From NCBI GenBank assembly GCA_947503895.1, contig CANNFT010000004.1, positions 124,001-188,000 on the forward strand: a stretch of DNA of 64,000 bases. The letters run 5' to 3'. This DNA is from an uncultured Saccharospirillaceae bacterium. Lineage in GTDB: Bacteria > Pseudomonadota > Gammaproteobacteria > Pseudomonadales > Oceanobacteraceae. A model generated the notes under the pieces. The model saw only the letters and a list, made by a program, of their open reading frames with translations. It did no database searches and was not told the origin of the DNA. Positions 44,591-54,200 of the stretch are shown piece after piece. The translations under genes were made by a program, and so were the position numbers. The number at the start of each line of letters is the position of its first letter. The first letter of the stretch is position 1.

Positions 44591-46594
44591 TCAAGCGTTG
44601 GCTAAGTCTTTCAACATATTATCAGCGGCTTGCAGCGTCAACGCAGCAATAGTGAGTGTGGGATTACCCGTCGCAATGGTTGGAAATACGCCACTGCCGA
44701 CCATATAAAGATTGGAATGATCCCACGATTGTTGTCGGCTGTTTAAAACAGAGGTTTTTTTGTCATCCCCCATTCGGTATGTACCGACGATGTGACCTGC
44801 GCCATAAAATTTGAAATTAGTGCCTTTGTATTGAAAATTCGTCGATGTGACTTCTGAAGGGCTGCCATTCAATACCGGAGCGGCTGCTTCTTGTGTGTAC
44901 TCAATCGCACCCATGGCGTTAAAAATTTCAGTGGACACTTTTTTGGCAGATACAAACGCATTGCGCACATAATCTTCTTGAATGCGATACGTTAATTTAG
45001 GTCGAGGTAATCCTAAATGATCTTTTTCAGTGTCCGAAAGTTGAACGCGATTTTCTGGGTCGGGAAGCTGTTCAATTAAATAGCCTAATCGGAGTTGACG
45101 AATGTAAACACCGTTTAATGTTTCCACCAATTGTTTGCCAAATAACTGACTATTGGCGGGTAAGCTGGGGTTAAATCTTAACGGTTGACCTTGTTGATTT
45201 TTAGAATCACCATTTAATTGACTGGTATTTTGGCCGAATACAAAATCCGCTAACGTTGTGAAAGGGTCGTTAGCCGCCCATTGCCATCCTTCATTACCGA
45301 TTTCGATTCGATAGGCCGATCGCTGTTTGCGAAAGTCGCCATCTCTAACCGATTCGACACCCGCTGTGGACAGTGGGCCACGATAGGCATAAACAGGGTC
45401 TTTTGCTAATCCCCATGCCAAATACATAATATGATCCATTAGATTTCTTCCTACTTGGTCGCTGCTATTTGCCACGCCATTTGGAAAGCTTTTTGATTGA
45501 TTCGACATGAGTAATAATTTTGGTGTTTCGATCGCGTGTGCCGCTAACACGTAGATTTTTCCCGTTGCGACGCCCTTGCCTGTGGCTATTCCTGTTTGCT
45601 CAGTATACTGAAGGTAATCAATACCACAGATGTCGTGGGTTTGATCATTCACTTGTATGTTGCAAGCGACTGTTTTATAGCGAATTTCCACATTGCCTGT
45701 TTGCATGGCCTTAGCCAATGTAACCGTTGCATCGTATTTGGCTTGAATAGGGCAAATTGGGATGCAATTTGTATTACCTGCGCATTGCCGTCTTTCTCCC
45801 GGAAGCGAATTGCGCCCTTGAGGTGTGCTCGTTACGTACACAGGGTTACCATCTACCGTGAGAGATGTTATCGAATTACTAAATGCAAAATCAACGGTGG
45901 AGTTAACAATACCCGGCATCGGAAAATTATAGTTAACACCATACTCTCCATTCGGGCTGACATTAAATTGTTTATATAACTGAACCATTTGATCTTTGTC
46001 GCCAGCCACACCAATCTCATGTGTGGCTTTTTCATAGTACGGCACTAAGTTTTGATAAAATGTATTTCCGTTCGCACCACTTGGCCAATCCACACCTACG
46101 TTGTACAACGTTTTCAATTCGAAGTCGTTCGGAAATAATCGTAAGGTTGTGCCTAGCCAATGCCATGTTGTACCACCACCGATGCGCTCGTAGGAACTCG
46201 CAAACGCAAACTTAGCGCTGGGACTATCAGGTGAGACGTTAGCGTCTTGGGGCGTGTAAGTGAAATAACATTGTTGTGGCTGCCGCCATGCGCCGATTTG
46301 AAGTACCGTGTAGCGCGGTGTATTTTCGGTTGACGGGTCAGGTAAGCCGAGTGGGTTATTGTCCGTTGCTGCATTCGGATTTTGCGTCGTGGGAGGGTAG
46401 GGCGACTCTGGCGTTTTTGCATTAGCCGTAAAAAACGTTTCCATGTAACCACTTCTATCGGCAGGCACAGCAGGGCCTGATTCTAAAATGAGTACTTTTT
46501 TCCCTTTCTCGGCAAGTTTATAAGCCACCAAGGCTCCGGCAATACCTGCGCCGACAATAACAGCATCATATTCTGGTGAATCCGAGGTACTCAT
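44591..46594 (-). CDS. GMC-family FAD-dependent dehydrogenase, large subunit
   Basis: A 667-residue glucose-methanol-choline-type flavoprotein. The N-terminal FAD dinucleotide fold has VIVGAGIAGALVAYKLAE followed by an acidic strand end (LILESG). The Cys cluster CAGNTNCIPICPIQAKYD is typical of membrane-linked dehydrogenases (gluconate/sorbitol type), and the C-terminal region has GAGHIVGTYRMGDD, probably with the active-site His, and GSGVFPTIATGNPTLTIAAL. With the small subunit and a cytochrome-like protein upstream it should form a periplasm-facing dehydrogenase passing electrons to quinone or cytochrome. Substrate unknown; no Tat signal is visible on this chain, which may ride on its partner. 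Confidence 0.9.
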   Translation of the reverse strand: MSTSDSPEYDAVIVGAGIAGALVAYKLAEKGKKVLILESGPAVPADRSGYMETFFTANAKTPESPYPPTTQNPNAATDNNPLGLPDPSTENTPRYTVLQIGAWRQPQQCYFTYTPQDANVSPDSPSAKFAFASSYERIGGGTTWHWLGTTLRLFPNDFELKTLYNVGVDWPSGANGNTFYQNLVPYYEKATHEIGVAGDKDQMVQLYKQFNVSPNGEYGVNYNFPMPGIVNSTVDFAFSNSITSLTVDGNPVYVTSTPQGRNSLPGERRQCAGNTNCIPICPIQAKYDATVTLAKAMQTGNVEIRYKTVACNIQVNDQTHDICGIDYLQYTEQTGIATGKGVATGKIYVLAAHAIETPKLLLMSNQSKSFPNGVANSSDQVGRNLMDHIMYLAWGLAKDPVYAYRGPLSTAGVESVRDGDFRKQRSAYRIEIGNEGWQWAANDPFTTLADFVFGQNTSQLNGDSKNQQGQPLRFNPSLPANSQLFGKQLVETLNGVYIRQLRLGYLIEQLPDPENRVQLSDTEKDHLGLPRPKLTYRIQEDYVRNAFVSAKKVSTEIFNAMGAIEYTQEAAAPVLNGSPSEVTSTNFQYKGTNFKFYGAGHIVGTYRMGDDKKTSVLNSRQQSWDHSNLYMVGSGVFPTIATGNPTLTIAALTLQAADNMLKDLANA

Positions 46595-46655
46595 GGCTAT
46601 TTCCTTTTTAGTTCGAGTAAATTGAACGTATTAATCATTTCTCAATAACGTGAAA

Positions 46656-47138
46656 TTAATGACCTGTGTAGTCGCTTAAGGGAGCCGGTGCTGTTTCCCA
46701 ATACCCATATCGATATTTTGAATCACCCATTGGGTGTGCTTGCATGACTTGCCATGCTAATCCACTGACGTAGCTCTTTGAGGATAGCAACTCGCTGGAA
46801 GTACTGAGGCCATCATTTGAAATGGTTGGCCAAGCGCCGGAGTACCACATAAAGATTAATTTTCGGCAGGCCATCACAAAGTCTTGAGTATTTTGATCGC
46901 TTAGCATGGCCTCACCAATTTCTTGATCGCTTTTGCCCGCATTCTTTAATGTAGAGAATTGCTCGAGTATTTGGCTGACCAAATGACTATCTTTACTCTC
47001 TTTGAGAATTTCGTCTTGAAATTTTTTGAGGTATTCAGACTTAATATCAACTGGGTCTAATGTGGGCGCAATGATTTCTTGGGAAAACCCAGTCAGCACT
47101 GCGCTCAATCCTACGAAGTTTTCCATGGTGGTATTCAT
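46656..47138 (-). CDS. FAD-SLDH-type small subunit of the GMC dehydrogenase
   Basis: The start is set at ATG 47138 (MNTTMENFVG), with AGGA before it; 47150 is an alternative. The 160-residue protein matches the sorbitol-dehydrogenase small-subunit family: FVGLSAVLTGFSQ at the start, a central helical part, FVMACRKLIFMWYSGAWP, and the end YVSGLAWQVMQAHPMGD followed by the YGYWETAP stretch. Such subunits bind the GMC flavoprotein; some carry Tat signals that export the complex, but none is obvious here. About 60 bp upstream of the large-subunit gene. Confidence 0.82.
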   Translation of the reverse strand: MNTTMENFVGLSAVLTGFSQEIIAPTLDPVDIKSEYLKKFQDEILKESKDSHLVSQILEQFSTLKNAGKSDQEIGEAMLSDQNTQDFVMACRKLIFMWYSGAWPTISNDGLSTSSELLSSKSYVSGLAWQVMQAHPMGDSKYRYGYWETAPAPLSDYTGH

Positions 47139-47196
47139 ATTGATCCTCACTTTCCATCGGGTTCGGTGATGAGTTTTTCAATTTCCGAGTGTGTTG

Positions 47197-48576
47197 TTAA
47201 TGGGCACGCTGAAGTAAATACGTGAAATCTGAAAATAATCCTGCGGTGGTCGTCGCATTGTTATGGCACCCAATACAGCTACTAGAAGTCTGTGGCACTT
47301 CGCCTTGTATATAGGTTTCGAGTGTAGTGTTTGCTAAAAATGACGGTGCAGGAGCACCCGTAGGGTCTATTGGGCTGTTTGCATTTGTTGGCCATTGCGT
47401 ACTGATCAATTCATAATTTTTCCAAACCGAACCGGCGACGGCTGACTCAAGTGCGCTGTGGTAAGCTGCGTTCAAGGCTTTCACTTCATTCGTAATCGGA
47501 ATGACTCTTTCGACTTGTGTGGGTGGAGTGTGAGGTGTTGCAGGGTTCCATGGTCTGGGTGGTGGTTGGTTGATAGCACAATCCTGACAAGCAGCATTGA
47601 AGTAATTATAGAACGAACGCGAATGTGGTTGGCCTTTGGTAGGGGCGTTCGCAATATGCTCAAATGTAGACCATATCCATTGTGGTTCATCCTGCGTTTT
47701 ATGGGCTATATGAAATCCGACTAAGCCAACAGTTTCTAAATGACAGGCTGGCTTGACGCCAGGTTGCTCGTCAGGGTTGTTGTAAACCAGTGCTTGTGTA
47801 GTATGAAACTGACGGGCATCGTATTTCTCACCCATCACAACCCAAGCAGCTTTAAGCATGATCGAGCCGACTGTTTTTGATTGTGTATTACTGGATGGAA
47901 AATCCGTGTCTTTTGCAAATGCTTTTTGCCCTTTTTTATTGTACAGCTGATTATCGACAATGTAATTGAACATGGTTTCATTGGTCAGAATTTCAAATCG
48001 AGTATATTGCCCATTCTGATCAATCAGCGGCCCTGTTTGAAATGGCTCTTCACTTTCATCCAGCACATTAGGAGTTTTACCTACTTGTGTTAAATATATG
48101 GCGTGACTCGGCAGAGAATCTAACGCTAACCCCTGACAGGCCGTCGGCAGTTTGTCTTTTTGGTTCCAGGCGGGTGGTTTTTTTCCACTTGGCAAAAATA
48201 TGTCTCGACTTTCCTTCCATAGCTGCCAAACGGTTGGAGCACCTTGTTGATCGCCAATCGTTAAATTTGTATTGGGACTGCCATCTGCATTTGCCGGCCA
48301 ATTAAGCGCAATAAATGATTGCCAAGAAAATACATCAAAATCATGTTGCAATGATTCAAGCGTAGGGGGATTGACCGTCGAGGTGATTTCTAAAGGAATA
48401 ATTGGGCTTAAAGTTGGCAGCGTACCGGTTGCCATTTTGTGGGACATTTGGGTTTTATTTTCTGAAGTAGATTTTTGTGAATCCTCGCCACAGCCTTGAA
48501 CGATGAGTGCGAGCAAAAATAATGCAGTGGCTTTGATGGTGCTTGTCATGCATGGAAGCAAATGTAACGTATTCAT
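47197..48576 (-). CDS. Cytochrome c-like lipoprotein of the GMC dehydrogenase locus
   Basis: A 459-residue exported protein. A signal peptide ends in a lipobox (LIVQGC). ATG 48549, nine codons in, would give a more normal signal peptide and is a good alternative start. Only one haem-c motif, CIGCH, is seen, close to the C-terminus (SSSCIGCHNNA); a second Cys pair (AACQDCA) is not a haem site. The middle resembles uncharacterised exported proteins (DFDVFSWQSFIALNWPA, LVGFHIAHKTQDEPQWIWST). As the first gene of the operon with the GMC subunits, it likely accepts electrons from them. Its large non-haem region is unexplained. Confidence 0.75.
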   Translation of the reverse strand: MNTLHLLPCMTSTIKATALFLLALIVQGCGEDSQKSTSENKTQMSHKMATGTLPTLSPIIPLEITSTVNPPTLESLQHDFDVFSWQSFIALNWPANADGSPNTNLTIGDQQGAPTVWQLWKESRDIFLPSGKKPPAWNQKDKLPTACQGLALDSLPSHAIYLTQVGKTPNVLDESEEPFQTGPLIDQNGQYTRFEILTNETMFNYIVDNQLYNKKGQKAFAKDTDFPSSNTQSKTVGSIMLKAAWVVMGEKYDARQFHTTQALVYNNPDEQPGVKPACHLETVGLVGFHIAHKTQDEPQWIWSTFEHIANAPTKGQPHSRSFYNYFNAACQDCAINQPPPRPWNPATPHTPPTQVERVIPITNEVKALNAAYHSALESAVAGSVWKNYELISTQWPTNANSPIDPTGAPAPSFLANTTLETYIQGEVPQTSSSCIGCHNNATTTAGLFSDFTYLLQRAH

Positions 48577-49150
48577 TGTCCTTACCTATTGTCCATTTTG
48601 TATTGGGTGAGTGATTCGATAATCGGTTCGATTCAATTATCGAAGGTCATCATTCAGTGCCATCATCCATTCTACGAATGTCCTGTTTGCCAAATATTGA
48701 GCCGCCTTTTTAAAAGGTTATGGATGCCTTTTGTTCATCACTCTGGAATTGGAGGGATGATTGAAGTGATAGGACATCGCACTTGGAATACAAGGCTAAT
48801 TAATTCTCAGTCTTAAAAGGCATCGGCATATACATACATTTATTGTGGGAATAGCAGGGTGCGGTCTTTGAGAATGATGCAGTGATCTAATCAGTTGAGA
48901 GCACTGGCTGTCTGCAAGGGTTAATTACGCTCTCGTGCCATTATTTTGGGTCGGTTACACAATGTTTCCTTATTTCTCTATCTTATTGATAAATAAGGAA
49001 AAATAGATTTATCACATCAAATTATTCGATGACGGGCTTCACATAACTTAATTCTTCTTAATACCTACTTTGACAAGGGAATATTTCCCTCGTATCTTTT
49101 GGTGGGAGGGAAATATTCCCTTACTGGCTGGGCATGAAGAGGGCAAAGTG
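48577..49150. promoter_or_regulatory. Divergent control region with inverted repeats
   Basis: No convincing gene is present. Two inverted repeats stand out. One is TTCCTTATTT/AAATAAGGAA at 48966-49000. The other is a perfect 17-bp pair (49075-49091 and 49106-49122) whose arms are themselves near-palindromes built on GGGAATATTTCCC. The second pair lies 30-75 bp ahead of the next plus-strand gene and is a likely operator pair. Confidence 0.6.
49075..49122. repeat. Perfect 17-bp inverted repeat with palindromic arms
   Basis: AAGGGAATATTTCCCTC and its exact complement are separated by 14 bases. Each arm is nearly symmetrical, so the region reads as two operator-like sites with centres about 31 bp apart (three helical turns). 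Confidence 0.9.
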
Positions 49151-49372
49151 ATGAAAGCAGTTCCATGGTGGCTTGAAATAGATTGGGTGGGTGCAACACA
49201 AGATATGTCGATCCCTGATCCTAAAACAGACAATGAAAGGCAGGCCGCCATTGTGGCGGCTTATCAAAAAAAGAAAAAAGAACAAAATGAAGTTCTAAAA
49301 CAAAAAATGGCATTTGCGCGGTCCTATAGCGCTTGGCAGGTTATGGGATTCGACCTAGAGAGAGGTGCATAG
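49151..49372 (+). CDS. Small protein of unknown function (73 aa) ahead of the di-haem lipoprotein
   Basis: The start is set at ATG 49151; an open frame to 49070 would run through the inverted repeat and is unlikely. The product is soluble and charged: MKAVPWWLEIDWVGATQDMS, an ERQAAIVAAYQKKKKEQNEV coiled-coil-like helix, then ARSYSAWQVMGFDL. No signal peptide or Cys. The stop is three bases from the next start, so the two are coupled. I do not recognise it; a regulatory or assembly role is only a guess. Confidence 0.6.
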   Translation: MKAVPWWLEIDWVGATQDMSIPDPKTDNERQAAIVAAYQKKKKEQNEVLKQKMAFARSYSAWQVMGFDLERGA

Positions 49373-49374
49373 TC

Positions 49375-51042
49375 ATGACATATTTATTTCCCCCTTTCCT
49401 ACGCCATTGGCTGTTGGTTTTGGCCAGCATGTCTTTATTGGTGGGTTGCGATTTAGACGCACTTCAATCAGATGCAGAAGATCAAATAAATGAAGAAACG
49501 GCCGAGGAGGCTGAAGATAATACCAATGAGGAAAATGATGACGACTCGATCGCAGAGAACCCTGTGGCCGACGATAATCGCCCTCAAAGACCGGGTCGTC
49601 CAGATGACGATGTTAATACTAACGATGCGCAACTACGTCAATTGGCGGCACAACGTGGCATGACAGGGCAGCCGTATCTCAATCGGGTGATACCGAGCAT
49701 TGATGATCCATTGCCTCAGTTGGGGAAAAAATTATTTTTCTCTAAAAGTTTGGGAGGAGAGTTCGATTCAGCTTGCGTCACATGCCACCACCCTTCATTG
49801 GGCGGCGGCGATGCGTTGGCATTATCTGTGGGGGTAGAGGCTATTGATCCAGATTTATTAGGCATTGGCAGAGTACATGAAAGTGGAGTGCCAGTGGTCC
49901 CTCGCAATGCCCCAACGGTTTTTAATTTAGGGCTATGGGATACAGGATTATTCTGGGACTCACGTGTGGAGAGTTTAGGAAAAGAAGAAGGTACAAACGG
50001 CAGTTTATCCGGTATTCGGACACCCGATACACCGCTAGGAATAGCCGATAGCAATGCAGGTGCAAATTTAGCGACGGCTCAAGCTCGGTTTCCTGTCACG
50101 AGTGCTGAGGAAATGCGCACACATAATTTTGAAGAGGGCAGCACGAACGAAGAAATCAGGGCGCATCTTGCCGCGCGAATTGGTAACTATGGTGAAGGGG
50201 TAAACGAGTTAGCCATTAATAATTGGGCTGTGGAATTTGAGACGGCATATGGTGTCAGTGGCCAAGATCCTGAAGCCTTAGTGACGTTTGATAATATTGC
50301 CAATGCCATTGCTGAGTATGAACGCTCAATGCAATTTAGTAATAACCCGTGGAATTCATTTTTACAAGGTGATGACGATGCTATTAACAACTCTCAAAAA
50401 CGTGGTGCAAACTTGTTTTTACGAGCACGTAATAATGGCGGTGCTGGTTGCGCTACTTGTCATAGTGGAGATTTGTTTAGCGATGGCCGTCACCACACCA
50501 CAGCAGTACCTCAAATTGGCGTTGGCAAAGGTGATGGTTCTAGTGGCGATGATGATTTCGGTTTAGAGCGAGAAACTGGCGATACGGATGACCGCTATCG
50601 ATTTAGAACGGCCAGCCTATTGAATATTGCGGTCACGGCGCCTTACGGTCATGCAGGTGCATTCCAATCGTTACGTGCAGCTGTACGTCACTACAACAAC
50701 CCTAGAAACAGCGTAGAGGACTACTTCGATGATGGAGGTTGGTGCCAGTTAGAGCAATTTGAATCGATCGAAAACTGTGATCAATTGTATCCGAATGCCG
50801 AATCGCATTCACTCGCAGCGGTTGCAGAACTTGAACGAAAAGAACGCGCTAATAACACATTGTTTGTACGTGCAGGGCTGAATAATAACGAACTGAACGA
50901 TATGTTAAACTTTTTGCAAGCCCTCACCGACCCTTGTGTGATAGACCGTGAATGCTTGGCACCTTGGATTGCCGATACAGCATCCGGTGGCCCGGATAAT
51001 ATGCAACTGAATGCGCGAGACGAGGATGGTAATTTACTGTAA
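49375..51042 (+). CDS. Di-haem cytochrome c peroxidase / MauG-like lipoprotein
   Basis: The start is set at ATG 49375 (MTYLFPPFLRHWLL), with AGAGG upstream. A lipobox (LLVGC, Cys25) is followed by a very acidic, Asn/Asp/Glu-rich linker of about 70 residues. Two haem-c sites, CVTCH and CATCH, fit the bacterial di-haem peroxidase/MauG family; other features are LGKKLFFSKSLGGEF, RNAPTVFNLGLW and APYGHAGAF. Such enzymes reduce peroxide or oxidise protein or small-molecule substrates. Divergent from the GMC dehydrogenase operon, so a linked redox role is plausible but unproven. A terminator follows. Confidence 0.88.
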   Translation: MTYLFPPFLRHWLLVLASMSLLVGCDLDALQSDAEDQINEETAEEAEDNTNEENDDDSIAENPVADDNRPQRPGRPDDDVNTNDAQLRQLAAQRGMTGQPYLNRVIPSIDDPLPQLGKKLFFSKSLGGEFDSACVTCHHPSLGGGDALALSVGVEAIDPDLLGIGRVHESGVPVVPRNAPTVFNLGLWDTGLFWDSRVESLGKEEGTNGSLSGIRTPDTPLGIADSNAGANLATAQARFPVTSAEEMRTHNFEEGSTNEEIRAHLAARIGNYGEGVNELAINNWAVEFETAYGVSGQDPEALVTFDNIANAIAEYERSMQFSNNPWNSFLQGDDDAINNSQKRGANLFLRARNNGGAGCATCHSGDLFSDGRHHTTAVPQIGVGKGDGSSGDDDFGLERETGDTDDRYRFRTASLLNIAVTAPYGHAGAFQSLRAAVRHYNNPRNSVEDYFDDGGWCQLEQFESIENCDQLYPNAESHSLAAVAELERKERANNTLFVRAGLNNNELNDMLNFLQALTDPCVIDRECLAPWIADTASGGPDNMQLNARDEDGNLL

Positions 51043-51115
51043 TGGTCGAACGGTTTAGCCGTAATTCATCACTTCATCAATAGATAAGCACAGCGTCAAG
51101 TTTGCACTGAAAATA

Positions 51116-51150
51116 AAATCCGATCTTTGATGTAAAGATCGGATTTATTA
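51116..51150. terminator. Bidirectional terminator between convergent genes
   Basis: AAATCCGATCTTT and its exact complement form a 13-bp stem with a 5-base loop, with A/T-rich flanks on both sides. Confidence 0.85.
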
Positions 51151-51254
51151 CCTGAGAAAAACAGTTAAATGTTTAAAAAACAGAAAAACGCTAGATGAAT
51201 ATATTATTAAAAAATTCAATAATGTATAAGAGTTATGAAGGGGCTATATGAAAG

Positions 51255-54200
51255 TCATGCAGATTCGGCGTAACTTTCCTGTAAAATGTTAACCAGTTGA
51301 GAATACGTACTTTCAATTAATGTCGCATAGTCCTCTGCAAGTGGTTTATTGTCTATCAATATTGATGGATTATTTTGTGCTATTTCTTCAATGACTTTGC
51401 AAATTTGATACAGTCTTGTGGCCCCTATATTTCCGGATACCCCTTTTAAGTAGTGTGAATCTTGTGAGAGCGTTAAAAAATCATCCAAACTGTGCAGCAA
51501 TGATAGTACATTGTTCACTTTCTCTTTTGTCGAACCGATAAAAATATCGATTAGTTTCTTTAACATTTTCTCATCATTTAGCATTCGCTGAAGTGCATCT
51601 TTTTTGTCCCAAACCTCTATGTCGTTAAATTCGTTAATTGATGGTAAATCATTGTGCCCATTCGTTTGCGGTGCTGCATTGGCTTCAATTGATGTTGGGT
51701 GAAGGTCTGTCGCCTCAGAGGGTGAAATGTGGTGAGCTGGGGGAATGGGCTTGGATTCAGCAGGGATAGGGTTACCCTCAATAGGCGTTTGATTGACCAA
51801 CTCTGACTCGATATAAAGCAGGTTTAGCTTAGACGCTACCTCTAATTGTTTAGTTACTACGGATTCAAATATATCCACTTGAATGGGTTTTGCGAGGAAG
51901 TCACTCATGCCAGCCTGCGTACACTTTTCTCTTTCCCCTGTCATAACACCCGCCGTGAGCGCTATAATGGGAATGTCTTTCAGTTTATCGCCCGCGGCAC
52001 CTTCCCGTATTTTTTTAGTGGCAGTAAAGCCATCCATAATGGGCATTTGACAATCCATCAATATCACTGCGCAATGTTTTTCAGGTGTTTGTGTCAGTTT
52101 GCTGATAGCTTCTAATCCATTGTCGGCACACACAGAGTGAATGCCGTAATGATTTAAAACACCCATCGCCACTTCTTGGTTGATTTCATTGTCGTCGACG
52201 ATCATGACCGTGCAACCTTGGAACTTAGATAAAGGATTCGATTTATGTGAGTACTCATTTTCACTGCCTTGCATAATTTCTGTCTGAAAATATTGAGTAT
52301 TCAGCAATCTATGTATGGATTTGAGGATGTATTCCTGATTGATTGGCTTGATAAGCGATTTGATATAGGTTTTTTGAGGATCATCGAAAGACTTTCCACC
52401 CAGTTTCTGTAACACGATAATCGCTGTGTTTTCTACATTTTTAGCTGATTCATGAATGGCGTTTAAAACAATGGGCACTCGCAGGGAATCATCTATGATG
52501 TAAGCATCCGCCTCAAGATAATGCGTGTCTTTCTCCCATTGGGCGTCCTCTATTTCAATGCAAAAATAATGTTTAAACCCTTCTTGGTTTAAGTGGCGTT
52601 CAAATGATTGAAGCATGCGATGGCTAGCAGCATAAAATACGATTTTTTGATCGATTAACTCCTGGTGGTTAGCGGGTGTATCTTGGCTTGCTGATTTCTC
52701 TAAGCAGATATGGAATTCAAACGTGGTACCTTGTTCATCCGATTTTTCTATGCCGATATCGCCATCCATTAATTGGCATAGATGCTTCGAAATGGATAGC
52801 CCAAGTCCAGTACCACCATATTTGCGTGTGATGCTGCTGTCTGCTTGTGTGAACGCTTCAAATAACGCTTTTTGTTTTTCTTCGTTGATCCCTATGCCAT
52901 CGTCCTCCACGGCACAATGAAATTCGACCTGATCGGACTTTTCTACTGTACGGCAACGAATAAATATCTCACCTTCATCAGTGAATTTGATGGCATTTGA
53001 GACAATGTTAGTGACAATTTGGTGGAGTCTATACGGGTCACCGATGACATTTTTTATTTTAATGCCCGATAAATCCGTCACAATCTCCAAGTCCTTTTCA
53101 TAGGCTTTTATGGAAAGTGTGGATGCAATAGCCGAAATACTATCTAGGATGTTAAATTCAATGGATTCAATATCCAATTTACCCGACTCAATTTTTGAAT
53201 AATCCAGCACATCGTTAATGAGATTGGTGAGTGTTGAAACACTGTTTTCAGCCAGTGATAAAAAGTGATCTTGTTTCTCTGTTATACCCGTCCGTCTAAG
53301 CAATGACAGCATCCCAAATATGCCGTTCATAGGCGTGCGGATTTCATGGCTTATGTTGGCAACAAAAGAACTTTTCTCTTGGCTTGCAATGAGTGCTCTA
53401 TCCTTTGCTTCTTCTAATTCTATTGTTCTTTCTCTTACTTTTTCTTCAAGGCTAACATTCAGTTCGAGTATTCTATTTTCATATTCTTTCTTGTCGCTAA
53501 CATCCCTTGCAATGATTGAAATACCTGTAATTTGTCCATCTTGGTGGAGCGTAGGAGATATCGTAAGCTCTGTAAAAAAGATGTTGTCATCACTCCGTTT
53601 GGCCCTTACTTCGACTAAAGGAATGAGGTCACCTGTTGCCGCTTGTGTTATTTTTTTTCGTAGGATTTCCTGTTCAGACTCAGGGACAAGATTATATATT
53701 TTTAAATAGCGCGCTTCTTGTGCATTGTATCCGAAGATTTTAACGGCAGACCTATTCCAGCTTTTTATTCTGCCATTTAGGTCGGTTGAAATAACCGCAT
53801 CCTGCGTGCCCGCAATTATAGATTGGAATTGAGCTAGCTGATTAGATAGCTTAACTTTATCGAACGTGAATTTATGGAAAAAGTAAAACAGTAAAATCAC
53901 TACGGTGTATATGACAAGAAGCGGTAGTATGCTAGTCATAAGCAGAGAGGCCAATAAAGTTTTATATCGTTCTTCTGGTGCGCCGGATATTATGGTCAAA
54001 ATACGCTTCGAATTCCCGCCGATAAGTTGCTTCTCTATTGATTTAGCATGAAGTTTCTTATTTGATATTAGGTCGAGGTAAGTATCAAAATATGGGGATT
54101 CTTTAACTTTTTGATATGTGGCGTCCCAAGAAATACCTGTGCCTTTATCTAAGCCAAATTGATAGGCAAGATTAGGGTGTTTAATAATGTCCGAGTTCTT

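Noticed and set aside
48589..48816. 75-codon open frame in the divergent control region
   Set aside because: No ribosome site, no family resemblance and placed where promoters are expected.
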